The notes beneath the pieces are model-generated. The model had not been told where the DNA came from, made no database searches, and worked only from the letters and a program-made list of their open reading frames with translations. Shown one piece after another: positions 6,097 through 13,053 of a DNA stretch of 13,095 nucleotides. Made by a program: the position numbers and the translations under genes. Every line of letters begins with the position of its first letter. Positions within the stretch are counted from its first letter, which is position 1. The stretch covers positions 1 through 13,095 of the forward strand of contig JAEYRN010000057.1 of NCBI GenBank assembly GCA_023435565.1. The letters run 5' to 3'. Origin of the DNA: Bacillota bacterium. GTDB taxonomy: Bacteria > Bacillota > UBA4882 > UBA8346.

Positions 6097-7902
6097 TTAA
6101 TTCAATTCAGCCCGATTGACTGTGTTTATATATGGAACGATATTCAGATCGTCAACATAATAGTCAATCCCGTTTTTTGTTTTAGTCAATTCCGATTTTA
6201 CCGCTTGTTTGATAAAACAGACAAACGTCAATCCGGGATATTCTCCGCCATCCCCTGACCAACCTATCAGTTCGCAATCTCCTTCAAATTCCTGGTAAGT
6301 TTTATATCTATCATTGGCCAAATTATGGACTATAAGGCTGCTAAAGGCGCCTTTCTCCAAATTTATTTCATATTCTTTTTTACCTAACATTATTTTTTCT
6401 TGTGTCAATTGAAATTGGATAGGATAAACAATATCATATTTTTCCAGCACGGAAAGCCATTTTTCCGGATTGGCAACCATCCATTTTTTCAACCGTTCCG
6501 TATCCGGAATAGGCGCTTGTTCACCATTTACGGCAAAGTGATCGAGATTATGATAGGAAAGCATTTTTTCCTCCATCGTCTCACTAGGATAACCGTTAAG
6601 AATCATCAAATTATAAAAGAGTTCTCCGGCTTCGGCAAAAAAGTTTTCCTCAAGTAAAACACTCGTTCCTGCTAATTCCTTTGACCAGCCGATAAAGAAG
6701 CATCTGTTCCAATTGCCTTCACCGGTTTTATCCAATTCAATTTTGTTCCGCAATATATATTCCACAACCTCTGTAACGCCCTTGGGGAACTTCTTTTTGA
6801 TGTTTCGGTTGATAATTAAGCTGAAAATCTCCGGGTCGGTTTTTTCCAGCGAGGTCAATTCATCTCCCTTTAACGAGAGCCCCAATCCGATTAAAAGCCT
6901 GATCATTGCCGCCCGCTTCGTTTCGATGGCGTATACCATTGTTGATCCCGGCCCCATCCCCTCTCCAATTGGTCTTAGAATATCATAGCCGGATTTTGCT
7001 AATTGAAGGACGGCTCCGCAGTCGCCATCCTCAACGGCCCGTATTAATGCGGTATAATCTTGTTTATATATCTGTTGACCTTCTCCCCAATCAATGGTAA
7101 GTTCCATCTTTTTGGCGTCAAACCTTCCTCCAGAAGGCGGGTTTACTTCATTCCTGCCGCCATCTTTAAAATCATCCTCCACAAACTTATCACAATCTAT
7201 AGTAAGTTCGCCGGTGGCCTCGTTCAGTTTCCACCTTCCCGAACCTGAACCGCTGTTCTCAAAGGAAATCGACCATGTAAAGGTATGATCGGCCTTAAAA
7301 TCGAAATATACAACCCCCGAGTTAACCCATGAGCCTAAGAACCATTTTTCCTTATTATTCATATTTTTGATCTTATAGTTCAATAGCTTGTTATAATCTT
7401 CGTTTCCCCGCAAAGTATCAAGGTCGGCATCTTCCTTTAGCCGTGAATAAATCCAATCCACCGGCATTTTCGCCTTCTCGGCGTCAAGGTTGAGACAAAT
7501 CGTCAGTTCATCGTATATTTCTTTGACATCTACGGCTTTCCCGGCGTTACGCAGTAAATTTAAAACGCAGGCTAGATTATAGTGGGGGAGGATATAGTTG
7601 GCGTCTGCCAATATCGACTGTTTGAAAAGTCTGGCCGCGTCCTGCAAATCACCCTTATTGTAAAGGTTCATTCCCTCGCTGTTTAGTTGTTCAGCCCATG
7701 CCGACATCATCTGGGAGGAAGCCGGTTGAATAACAATCTTGTTCCGGGCGGATTTTTCCGCTGGCAAATCTTTCTCAACAACCTCATCTTTCGGCCCTTG
7801 ATTTGTGCGAAGAAAGAAAAAACAAGAACCGGTCACCAGGAGAAGGCCGATTACCACCAATCCCGACCAGATAATTTTTTTTAGATTAAGTGTCATTTTC
7901 AT
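6097..7902 (-). CDS. Membrane-anchored TPR and ankyrin-like multidomain protein, 601 aa
   Basis: The start ATG (7900-7902) follows AGGAGGT. An N-terminal helix (~9-31) acts as an uncleaved anchor, since VTGSC does not form a proper lipobox. A lysine/glutamate-rich linker follows, then a TPR-like helical region (~72-140, with GMNLYNKGDLQDAARLFKQS and a second helix pair). A beta-rich lipocalin-like domain comes next (~186-280; WFLGSWVNSG, FKADHTFTWS, GRWKLNEATGELTI), then an ankyrin-like stretch (~282-345; DYTALIRAVEDGD, VYAIETKRAAMIRLLI). A long C-terminal region has ELIGWSGDGGEYPG near 543-556. The GWS-DG motif recalls VGWSKDGKFAY in the 254-residue protein at 11640-12404. The domains should lie outside the cytoplasm. 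Partner and function are unknown. It is the last gene before a fragment-rich stretch. Confidence 0.8.
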   Translation of the reverse strand: MKMTLNLKKIIWSGLVVIGLLLVTGSCFFFLRTNQGPKDEVVEKDLPAEKSARNKIVIQPASSQMMSAWAEQLNSEGMNLYNKGDLQDAARLFKQSILADANYILPHYNLACVLNLLRNAGKAVDVKEIYDELTICLNLDAEKAKMPVDWIYSRLKEDADLDTLRGNEDYNKLLNYKIKNMNNKEKWFLGSWVNSGVVYFDFKADHTFTWSISFENSGSGSGRWKLNEATGELTIDCDKFVEDDFKDGGRNEVNPPSGGRFDAKKMELTIDWGEGQQIYKQDYTALIRAVEDGDCGAVLQLAKSGYDILRPIGEGMGPGSTMVYAIETKRAAMIRLLIGLGLSLKGDELTSLEKTDPEIFSLIINRNIKKKFPKGVTEVVEYILRNKIELDKTGEGNWNRCFFIGWSKELAGTSVLLEENFFAEAGELFYNLMILNGYPSETMEEKMLSYHNLDHFAVNGEQAPIPDTERLKKWMVANPEKWLSVLEKYDIVYPIQFQLTQEKIMLGKKEYEINLEKGAFSSLIVHNLANDRYKTYQEFEGDCELIGWSGDGGEYPGLTFVCFIKQAVKSELTKTKNGIDYYVDDLNIVPYINTVNRAELN

Positions 7903-8038
7903 CTTCTTTACCTCCTAAAACAAACTCTATGTTTACCCTCGAAATGACAAACCGCCGTTATTTGAATACCCAAGCCTTTTGGAAATTTTTGATGCAATTA
8001 ACTCGATTCATAAATCATTCCGGCAAATATCTAAGGCA

Positions 8039-8152
8039 TTAATGCTCCCTAATCCACTGCATCTGATCATTTTTCGACAGTTCTTGCGCGCCGGCGAATG
8101 AGAGCAAGATAGTAAAGAAAATCATTGACATTATAATAATTTTTTTGGTCAT
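8039..8152 (-). CDS. Small exported peptide or truncated secreted protein, 37 aa
   Basis: This small gene has an ATG at 8150-8152 and, seven bases upstream, a run of five G (8160-8164 on the plus strand) that can serve as ribosome binding site. It encodes MTKK, a hydrophobic core (IIIMSMIFFTILLSF) and a signal peptidase site (AGA before QE), followed by only ~16 mature residues ending QWIREH and a TAA. It may be a genuine secreted peptide. It may equally be the 5' end of a larger secreted protein that has lost the rest, which fits the many fragments in this window. It lies 124 bp after the 131-residue membrane gene and 136 bp before the 601-residue gene. Confidence 0.55.
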   Translation of the reverse strand: MTKKIIIMSMIFFTILLSFAGAQELSKNDQMQWIREH

Positions 8153-8276
8153 ATAATAACCCCCATTATTAGAAACTAAATTTATTATCTATTCAATTAG
8201 GTTGAAATCCAATGCTACCATAGAATTATTTGATTAATACTTTGGTATGAATTGGTTTTATTATTCTATTCCGGTT

Positions 8277-8672
8277 TCATAAAACTAACAAAAGCCTAAT
8301 AAACAACCCTAAACTAACACCAAGTCCCCATCCGAAAAATACATCAGATTTCGGACGCCACGCACTATTTAGTCTAAAAGCGTCGACCGGTCCACCGTGC
8401 CTGAAGATAATTGCCAATGCAATAATGATTAAAATACTCCAACCAAAAAAAAGAATCTTGTCCAACAATGATTTCTCCATAAAAATGTTAATTTTCAAAA
8501 GAAAAAAAAGGATAGCCACGACAAAAAACAATATTGCCATCAAATTGGATGAAAGCATTGTCTGGACATTATGTGGGGATACTTCCCAGTAAACCCCGGT
8601 TTGACAAACCCGGAACAGGTTCAATAAAAACATGGAAGATAGAAACAATAAAATAACCGATAATTTAAGCAT
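8277..8672 (-). CDS. Small membrane protein, 131 aa, paralogue of 2963-3358
   Basis: It has the same length and topology as the protein at 2963-3358, with hydrophobic segments at ~3-20, 43-60, 68-90 and 112-131. The shared blocks are MLKLS, WEV, N-x-FM, LLDKILFF-x-W and GGPVDAFRL. Identity is clear in these blocks and low elsewhere, so the duplication is old, unlike the recent duplication at 1295-1688/11365-11757. The ATG at 8670-8672 follows GGGAGAG. It is 107 bp after the ankyrin-TPR-DUF1963 gene. A protein-like frame of 24 codons (8695-8769) lies in that gap. The family is not one I recognise. Confidence 0.8.
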   Translation of the reverse strand: MLKLSVILLFLSSMFLLNLFRVCQTGVYWEVSPHNVQTMLSSNLMAILFFVVAILFFLLKINIFMEKSLLDKILFFGWSILIIIALAIIFRHGGPVDAFRLNSAWRPKSDVFFGWGLGVSLGLFIRLLLVL

Positions 8673-8694
8673 TATAATCTCTCCCTAATTCTAT

Positions 8695-8769
8695 TCAAAA
8701 GGTAAACTCATCGAAATCTTTAATTTTAGAAAAATACCACCATACAATATCATAATACTTCCTTGTCAT
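8695..8769 (-). pseudogene. Possible 24-codon gene tail
   Basis: Between the DUF1963 gene and the 131-residue membrane gene the minus strand is open and reads MTRKYYDIVWWYFSKIKD then FDEFTF and a TGA. The composition is protein-like and aromatic. There is no ribosome binding site before the ATG at 8767-8769. The frame continues open upstream into the 3' end of the DUF1963 gene in another frame. It may be the tail of a lost gene, or chance. Confidence 0.25.
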
Positions 8770-8779
8770 ATTAAAATCA

Positions 8780-10645
8780 TCAATAACAATCCCAATAAAA
8801 TAGCACCTTTGAAAAATCACACTTCTTCAAGTCATCCGGATGAATAAAGAAGTGCCCAGCTCCGCTATCACCCCATAATGTAAAGGGCGCTTCATTCTCC
8901 AATTCATCGATCTGCAACAACTGGATGTAATCACGGTATTCTTCACTGCGCGGATCCTCTTGGCAAAAGAATGCATAGCCGCCAATCCGATGGCCTTCAT
9001 TCTTTCTTTGCAGTTCTTCAATTTCGTCATCGAATGGTTGATATTCTTGAGTAATCTGATAAAAATAATGGTCATTGGGATAAGGATAACTGGAATCAAG
9101 ACCGTTAAACTTAATTCTATATTCGTTTGAGACCAATTCCTTAAAATCAGTATTTTCCGCTGCAGTATCATCCTTGACCGTATCAATATCAGGAAAATAA
9201 ATCACTTTAGCTTCCTCAGAGTCCATATTAATGTAAAACTGCGCTAGACCGTTCTCCGGGTATCCTTTTAGCTCCGGCATCTCGGCAAAGTTAATCTGAG
9301 CCAGAAAGGCCAGTGAATTACCTTTACTGTCCTTGGGAAACTCAAATCCAGTAGGTAAATATGGTTTGCCGCCCAGTTTGCTTTGACAGGGCTGTATTGT
9401 TTTACTTTCCGGCAATGGATCAATCTGCAAACCGATATAATCCAATGGGTGTATACACAATAATGCTTTAATTTTTATCCAGATTTCATTTGGTTCCCGG
9501 AAAGTAAAATCTTCCTCGTTTTGAGTGATTTCCTCTGAAATTTTCCGATCCGCGCTCGCCAGGTCATGCTTTCCTAATTGATCATAACAATCCGCCCGGT
9601 TGGAATAAGCTTCGGCCAAATAGATGTCATCTTTAAAGTCATTAATATCAATGGCGCGGGTAAAATCTTTAATAGACGCCTCATATTGGTCGCCCTTTAA
9701 AAAAAAATACCGGCCACGTTGATCAAAGGTTTCACTACAAGGATTTAATTGAATCGCTTTATCAAAATCGGCTAAAGCCTTTTGAAATTGATAATCACGG
9801 GATAAATTTTTGCCTCGTCCAAAATACCCTTCATATCGGTGGGGAGCCAATTCAATAGCTTTGCTGTAGTCCAAGATTGCCTTCTCTGATTGTCCAAGTT
9901 TGTCATGAATCTGCCCGCGAAACAAATAAATATCGGGATGTTCCTCTAATGCCAAAGCTTCATTTATTATTTGCAAAGCCTTTTTGGTTTTCATCGTCAT
10001 ATTTTCTATTGCGAGCGCATTTTGATATTTTTGTTCCGCTTGCGGATTTTTAAAAGCCTGCCTTACGATTTCCAGTTCCGGATTATTATGAACAGAATCT
10101 TCCTGGGTTTGGGCGGCCTCCTCCAAAAATTTTCGGAGTTCTATATTCATTCGGGTCAGATTGATCGGAGTTTGGTCGTCCCGGTTCTTGATCTTGACGT
10201 CCGCGCCCAATTCCACCAATTTTTTTACCGCGGCGATTTTATTAATTCTAACCGCTTCATGCAGGGCGGTATTTTTAAAATCCGGATCCTGATAATTCAA
10301 ATTCGCTCCAGCCTCGGCCAATAATTGGATTATATCCACGTTTCCGGCCTTGGCCGCCGTGATTAGGGGTGTTCCGAATCCGTCACAATAATTGACATTT
10401 GCTCCCGCTTTGAGCAATAACTTGACACTTTCAGCATCGCCAAACTTAGATGAAGCATATCCTAAAGCCCTACCTAACCATTCAGTCTTTGTTAAACTTT
10501 GGCAAAACAATTCCACCATCTCATAGTCTTTCTTTCCAATTGCCCAAATTAGGGCTTCATACAATTTTTCAAGTTCTGTGTTTGGTATCAATGCTTTAGC
10601 TTGTTCCTTCTCGCCTTTTTCAAGCAATTCTTTTATAGTCGCCAT
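8780..10645 (-). CDS. Ankyrin-TPR-DUF1963 (YwqG-like) fusion protein, 621 aa
   Basis: The protein is soluble and cytoplasmic with three modules. Residues ~28-175 form four to five ankyrin repeats (for example DAESVKLLLKAGANVNYCD, GNVDIIQLLAEAGANLNYQD and KNTALHEAVRINKIAAVKKL). Residues ~205-375 are tetratricopeptide repeats (YLFRGQIHDKLGQSEKAILD, YSKAIELAPHRYEGYFGRGK, ALADFDKAIQLNP, then a further pair). Residues ~395-621 are a DUF1963/YwqG domain: SKLGGKPYLPTGFEFP, LAFLAQINFAE, LAQFYINM, HRIGGYAFFCQEDPR, LLQID and a WGDSGAGHFFIHPDDL ending before FYWDCY. DUF1963 has no established biochemical role. The two repeat modules probably recruit partners. The start ATG (10643-10645) follows GAGAGGTG. 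An AT-rich spacer with large hairpins lies upstream. The domain order is unusual, since YwqG proteins usually stand alone. Confidence 0.88.
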   Translation of the reverse strand: MATIKELLEKGEKEQAKALIPNTELEKLYEALIWAIGKKDYEMVELFCQSLTKTEWLGRALGYASSKFGDAESVKLLLKAGANVNYCDGFGTPLITAAKAGNVDIIQLLAEAGANLNYQDPDFKNTALHEAVRINKIAAVKKLVELGADVKIKNRDDQTPINLTRMNIELRKFLEEAAQTQEDSVHNNPELEIVRQAFKNPQAEQKYQNALAIENMTMKTKKALQIINEALALEEHPDIYLFRGQIHDKLGQSEKAILDYSKAIELAPHRYEGYFGRGKNLSRDYQFQKALADFDKAIQLNPCSETFDQRGRYFFLKGDQYEASIKDFTRAIDINDFKDDIYLAEAYSNRADCYDQLGKHDLASADRKISEEITQNEEDFTFREPNEIWIKIKALLCIHPLDYIGLQIDPLPESKTIQPCQSKLGGKPYLPTGFEFPKDSKGNSLAFLAQINFAEMPELKGYPENGLAQFYINMDSEEAKVIYFPDIDTVKDDTAAENTDFKELVSNEYRIKFNGLDSSYPYPNDHYFYQITQEYQPFDDEIEELQRKNEGHRIGGYAFFCQEDPRSEEYRDYIQLLQIDELENEAPFTLWGDSGAGHFFIHPDDLKKCDFSKVLFYWDCY

Positions 10646-10739
10646 TTTTACAACACCTCTCTAAAATTTATCATTTAATTCTCACTATATTGGATGAACT
10701 AAATTTCGAATTTTGAACTATTTGCATTCGGATATCTAT

Positions 10740-10774
10740 ATATGTTGAAATAAGTTTTTTGTATTTCAACATAT
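10740..10774. repeat. Perfect 13-bp inverted repeat with 9-base loop
   Basis: TATGTTGAAATA at 10741-10752 pairs perfectly with TATTTCAACATA at 10762-10773, extended by one A-T pair at 10740/10774. Neither strand has a good U-tract after the stem, so this is not a typical terminator. The half-site GTTGAA is shared with the next hairpin. Confidence 0.8.
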
Positions 10775-10786
10775 TTTCCGAAATTC

Positions 10787-10870
10787 ATAAGTTGAAGAAA
10801 TATCTTTGATTTTTTCTTTACATTCGGCATTAGGAATGTAAAGATAGTTATAAAACTTTCTTCAACTTAT
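10787..10870. repeat. Nested inverted repeat (14-bp outer and 10-bp inner stems)
   Basis: The outer arms ATAAGTTGAAGAAA (10787-10800) and TTTCTTCAACTTAT (10857-10870) are perfectly complementary. Inside them, CTTTACATTC (10816-10825) and GAATGTAAAG (10834-10843) form a second perfect stem around an 8-base loop. TATCTTT (10801-10807) could also pair with AAAGATA (10841-10847), giving an alternative fold. The word TTTACATTCGG at 10817-10827 repeats TTTGCATTCGG at 10721-10731. This could be a structured leader RNA of the 8780-10645 gene, a MITE-like element or regulator sites. Confidence 0.75.
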
Positions 10871-11033
10871 CTACTTTGTCAAATTAAATAATCAAAATTC
10901 CCTATTTTAAACTTATGTCATTATTTCCATTTTGTAAATATGACATATGTCATTTTGAATTATATTAATTATCCTATTCTTCTGGTCAAAATCCAATTCG
11001 ACTACGGAATGATTACATTGATACTTCGGTATT

Positions 11034-11078
11034 AAAAAAAAGCTTCTTTGCGATTTCTTGGAATTGCAAAGAAGCTTT
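11034..11078 (-). terminator. Intrinsic terminator of the 11121-12404 transcript
   Basis: On the minus strand a perfect 13-bp stem (plus-strand arms AAAGCTTCTTTGC at 11039-11051 and GCAAAGAAGCTTT at 11066-11078) with a 14-base loop runs into eight T (plus-strand A at 11034-11041). This is a classic Rho-independent terminator. It sits 42 bp after the last stop of the upstream fragments and insulates them from the 8780-10645 gene. Confidence 0.88.
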
Positions 11079-11120
11079 GATAACTCATAAAAAACCCTCA
11101 TCTATAATAAAGGCGTGGAT

Positions 11121-11364
11121 TCATACTTTCTTTGGCAGGAATGAAATATCCATCCAATACTTTTTCAAGTTCCTAGGATCTACTCTGACTATTATTTCTT
11201 CTTTCAAATATTCAGAAGGGTCATTCCAAAGGTTTTTGCTTTTGAAAATGTGGATTTCATTCGTATCTGGATTTAGCCATTCTGCTTCAATCACAAAGGA
11301 GGCCCTTCCGTTCACCGATATACGTGTTTTTAACAATATCCTTGAGTTTTGCTGGTATTTCCTT
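11121..11364 (-). pseudogene. 3' fragment of a DUF3592-like gene
   Basis: From the junction at ~11364 the minus strand is open in a frame different from the gene before it. It reads RISVNGRASFVIEAEWLNP, then IHIFKSKNLWNDPSEYLKEE, then VRVDPRNLKKYWMDISFLPK. The order NG-x(4)-VI, F-x-S-x-x-x-W-x-DP and VDP-x-N-x-KKY-x-x-D is like the C-terminal half of DUF3592-type proteins, which usually carry membrane helices in the missing N-terminal part. That assignment is from pattern memory and is tentative. No start codon with a ribosome binding site exists. The fragment lies between the duplicated gene piece and the terminator, so it is probably transcribed but not translated. Confidence 0.6.
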
Positions 11365-11566
11365 TTTTTTCGACAATCGCTTTAAGTTCGATTGAATTAG
11401 AAAAAAGATTCGTATACTCCTTGCTTTCCGCAATCAGATCCATTCTTTGAATCAATTCCAGTCCTTTTGTATAAAGCAAAACGTCCGGATCTTTACCTTT
11501 TGCGAAACAAGCGCCTGAGACAATCAGCATTACGGTAACGGTTACAATCGTGAAATATTTTTTCAT
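11330..11566 (-). pseudogene. 5' copy of the 218-aa secreted-protein gene, truncated and fused
   Basis: The first ~67 codons are almost identical to the gene at 840-1496, with A29 to V and H40 to Q. The signal peptide and the ribosome binding site GGAGAG upstream of the ATG (11564-11566) are intact. At ~11365, within a run of A on the minus strand (eight, against six in the intact copy), the sequence switches to unrelated DNA. The frame then adds KGNTSKTQGYC and stops at 11330. The product would be a ~78-residue exported stub with no visible C-terminal domain. It lies 73 bp after the stop of the 254-residue gene. The longer start (TTG at 11570-11572) is not supported. Confidence 0.85.
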
Positions 11567-11757
11567 TGACAACTTCTCTCCATAATAAATATATTAATAA
11601 AGTAATGGTATTTATCAGAACAAACTGGTTTGAAAGTTACTAAGGGGCTTTAAACCCCTTTTCTAAATGGCATCCAATAAATCTAAATCCAACCGGGTTG
11701 GGAGGCCCTTCCCAACCTCTGTATACATCCACAAGAGCTATAGCAATAAGGGGTTCG
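11365..11757. repeat. Duplicated segment, copy 2 (partner at 1295-1688)
   Basis: This is the partner of the segment at 1295-1688, in the same orientation. Here the upstream gene (254 aa) is whole and the downstream one is cut. At copy 1 it is the reverse. The likely ancestral order is the 254-residue gene followed by the 218-residue gene. Confidence 0.9.
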
Positions 11758-12404
11758 TATGGACTTTTTATGTAACCGGCAATTTGGACATCCATCAAAC
11801 CTGAATGATTATTATTATATTGACTTACAACTTTTTTAACATTATTTCTGAAAACGGTTAGCTTATATTTACTTATTAAATCCGGTATTTCATATATCGT
11901 TTCGCGATAAACGTCTATAATGGAAGCTTGATAATTACTTCTTTTAAATTTAAGCGGAAAACTTGATAATTTCAGGTTGGGATTAAGGATGATTCCGTAC
12001 TTTTTAAAATACGGTTGATAGCGCTTGGACATATTGGGAAAAACCCATTTTAATATTTCTACTTTATCTTCACTCATTAACAAATCTTCAGGCAATCCTT
12101 TTTCCAAGCCGCCTTCCGACTGCCAAAGAATTTTATCGGTAACCGTATCTTGGATTACCCATCTAAAAAAACCGGTTACATCATACCAGGCTCCGCCCGG
12201 ATCTATCTCGGTTAGATAAGCAAATTTGCCGTCTTTCGACCAACCAACTGGCGCAAACATTAAATCCCAATAATCGTTCCCGTCGCTTCCCCCCGTAAAA
12301 TCCATAGGATGATATATCTTGGGATACATATTTACGGAATTATCGGCGGTAACAAAAGAGCCGGATACTAAAACAATTAAAATAAGTAAGAGATACTTTC
12401 TCAT
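11640..12404 (-). CDS. Hypothetical secreted protein with GWS-DG motif, 254 aa
   Basis: Residues 1-20 are a signal peptide (MRKY, LLLILIVLVS, cleavage likely after FVTA before DNS). The mature protein has LMFAPVGWSKDGKFAYLTEI near 48-67, followed by FFRWVIQDTVTDKILWQS. From memory, this pattern is seen in exported proteins whose repeated beta strands resemble one blade of a propeller. I do not know a function. The ending GWEGPPNPVGF-x-FIG recurs in the fragment at 1571-1688. The ATG at 12402-12404 follows GGGAGG. It is the first gene of the transcript that ends at the 11034-11078 terminator. An AT-rich spacer of ~340 bp lies upstream and should hold its promoter. Confidence 0.8.
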   Translation of the reverse strand: MRKYLLLILIVLVSGSFVTADNSVNMYPKIYHPMDFTGGSDGNDYWDLMFAPVGWSKDGKFAYLTEIDPGGAWYDVTGFFRWVIQDTVTDKILWQSEGGLEKGLPEDLLMSEDKVEILKWVFPNMSKRYQPYFKKYGIILNPNLKLSSFPLKFKRSNYQASIIDVYRETIYEIPDLISKYKLTVFRNNVKKVVSQYNNNHSGLMDVQIAGYIKSPYEPLIAIALVDVYRGWEGPPNPVGFRFIGCHLEKGFKAP

Positions 12405-12746
12405 TGATAAATCCTCCCTTTCAACAAATCTTTACCGTTTACTCGACTCCGTATATTTTTTTGATTTGGTCAACGGCTTTGAAACAATATGATAAAATCA
12501 TTTATAAAAATCATACATTATATTATTTTACTAAATAACAAATGTCCTTCTGCTGTAAAAAAAGTTGTTAATAAAATAACTTCGGAAAAATTATATAAAA
12601 ATTCTGTCTGTTATAGATTTGGAAAACAGCAGACTATTCTTATGGGATAATATATAAAAAAAGAAAAGGAGAAATTCTGTTGTTACTTTTAAGAGAATTG
12701 CTGGAACGAATGATAGAATGAGGGGCCAGATAATTTTATCATCACA
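12405..12746. other. AT-rich intergenic spacer, no gene called
   Basis: This is the probable promoter region of the 11640-12404 gene on the minus strand, but I cannot place a convincing -35/-10 pair. On the plus strand AAGGAG at ~12665-12670 is followed by a 13-codon frame starting with TTG at 12680, which looks like either chance or the head of a lost gene. GAGGGGCCAG at 12720-12729 with the following bases resembles 125-147. TCTGCTGT near 12549 and ACAGCAGA near 12626 are complementary but far apart. Confidence 0.45.
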
Positions 12747-13053
12747 CTAAATTTTATTCACACCCTCTGTTTTCTCATTAGTGTAACGAAAAAGACCACC
12801 TTCATTACGTGATAAAATCAAGTACTTCTGGTTTCTTCCTATTCTAATAACATTATCACCATCATAAAGATATTTTGTTATCATTTGCTCTAATTTGGTG
12901 TTCTTTTCATAATCTTTGCTTTAAGGAATTCTTTACGATAGTCATTTTCCCATTGTATTAAAAGAAAACATTGAGGTTTGATATAGTAATAATATCAAAT
13001 AAATTTGGATATTCCTTGCTTTCTTTTAATTTTATTTCTTTTATATTCCCCAT
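12747..13053 (-). pseudogene. Frameshifted small gene, ~102 codons when repaired
   Basis: An ATG at 13051-13053 follows AGGAGG with a 10-base spacer. The reading begins MGNIKEIKLKESKEYPNLF. Around 12980-12990 the coding frame shifts (continuing FLLIQWENDYRKEF), and around 12920-12926 it shifts again (DYEKNTKLEQMITKYLYDGD, then IRIGRNQKYLILSRNEGGLF, ending VNKI and TAG at 12747-12749). Each shift equals the loss of one base, and restoring both gives about 102 residues. The composition is protein-like throughout, which argues against chance. It may be a decayed gene or show sequencing deletions. No family is recognised. A small soluble protein of this kind would suit an immunity gene, but that is inference. 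Confidence 0.6.

Larger units (their letters stand above)
10646..11033. other. AT-rich intergenic spacer, no convincing gene
   Basis: This stretch separates the terminator at 11034-11078 from the 8780-10645 gene and should carry that gene's promoter. I could not fix a -35/-10 pair with confidence. An ORF-like frame at 10913-11101 overlaps the terminator hairpin and has no ribosome binding site, so I do not call it. The notable content is the hairpins at 10741-10870. Confidence 0.5.

Noticed and set aside
10740..10774. Intrinsic terminator at the 13-bp hairpin
   Set aside because: The stem is A/T-rich, and neither strand has more than a short T-run after it. The terminator at 11034-11078 already closes the upstream transcript.
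10913..11101. Minus-strand frame of 62 codons
   Set aside because: It runs through the intrinsic terminator hairpin at 11034-11078, has no ribosome binding site, and its first third is encoded by the stem. It might hide an old gene tail below 11030, but this cannot be shown.
12680..12721. Plus-strand 13-codon frame after AAGGAG
   Set aside because: The ribosome binding site is good, but the start is TTG and the frame is only 13 codons long with no recognisable product. It could be the head of a lost gene, but there is not enough to call one.
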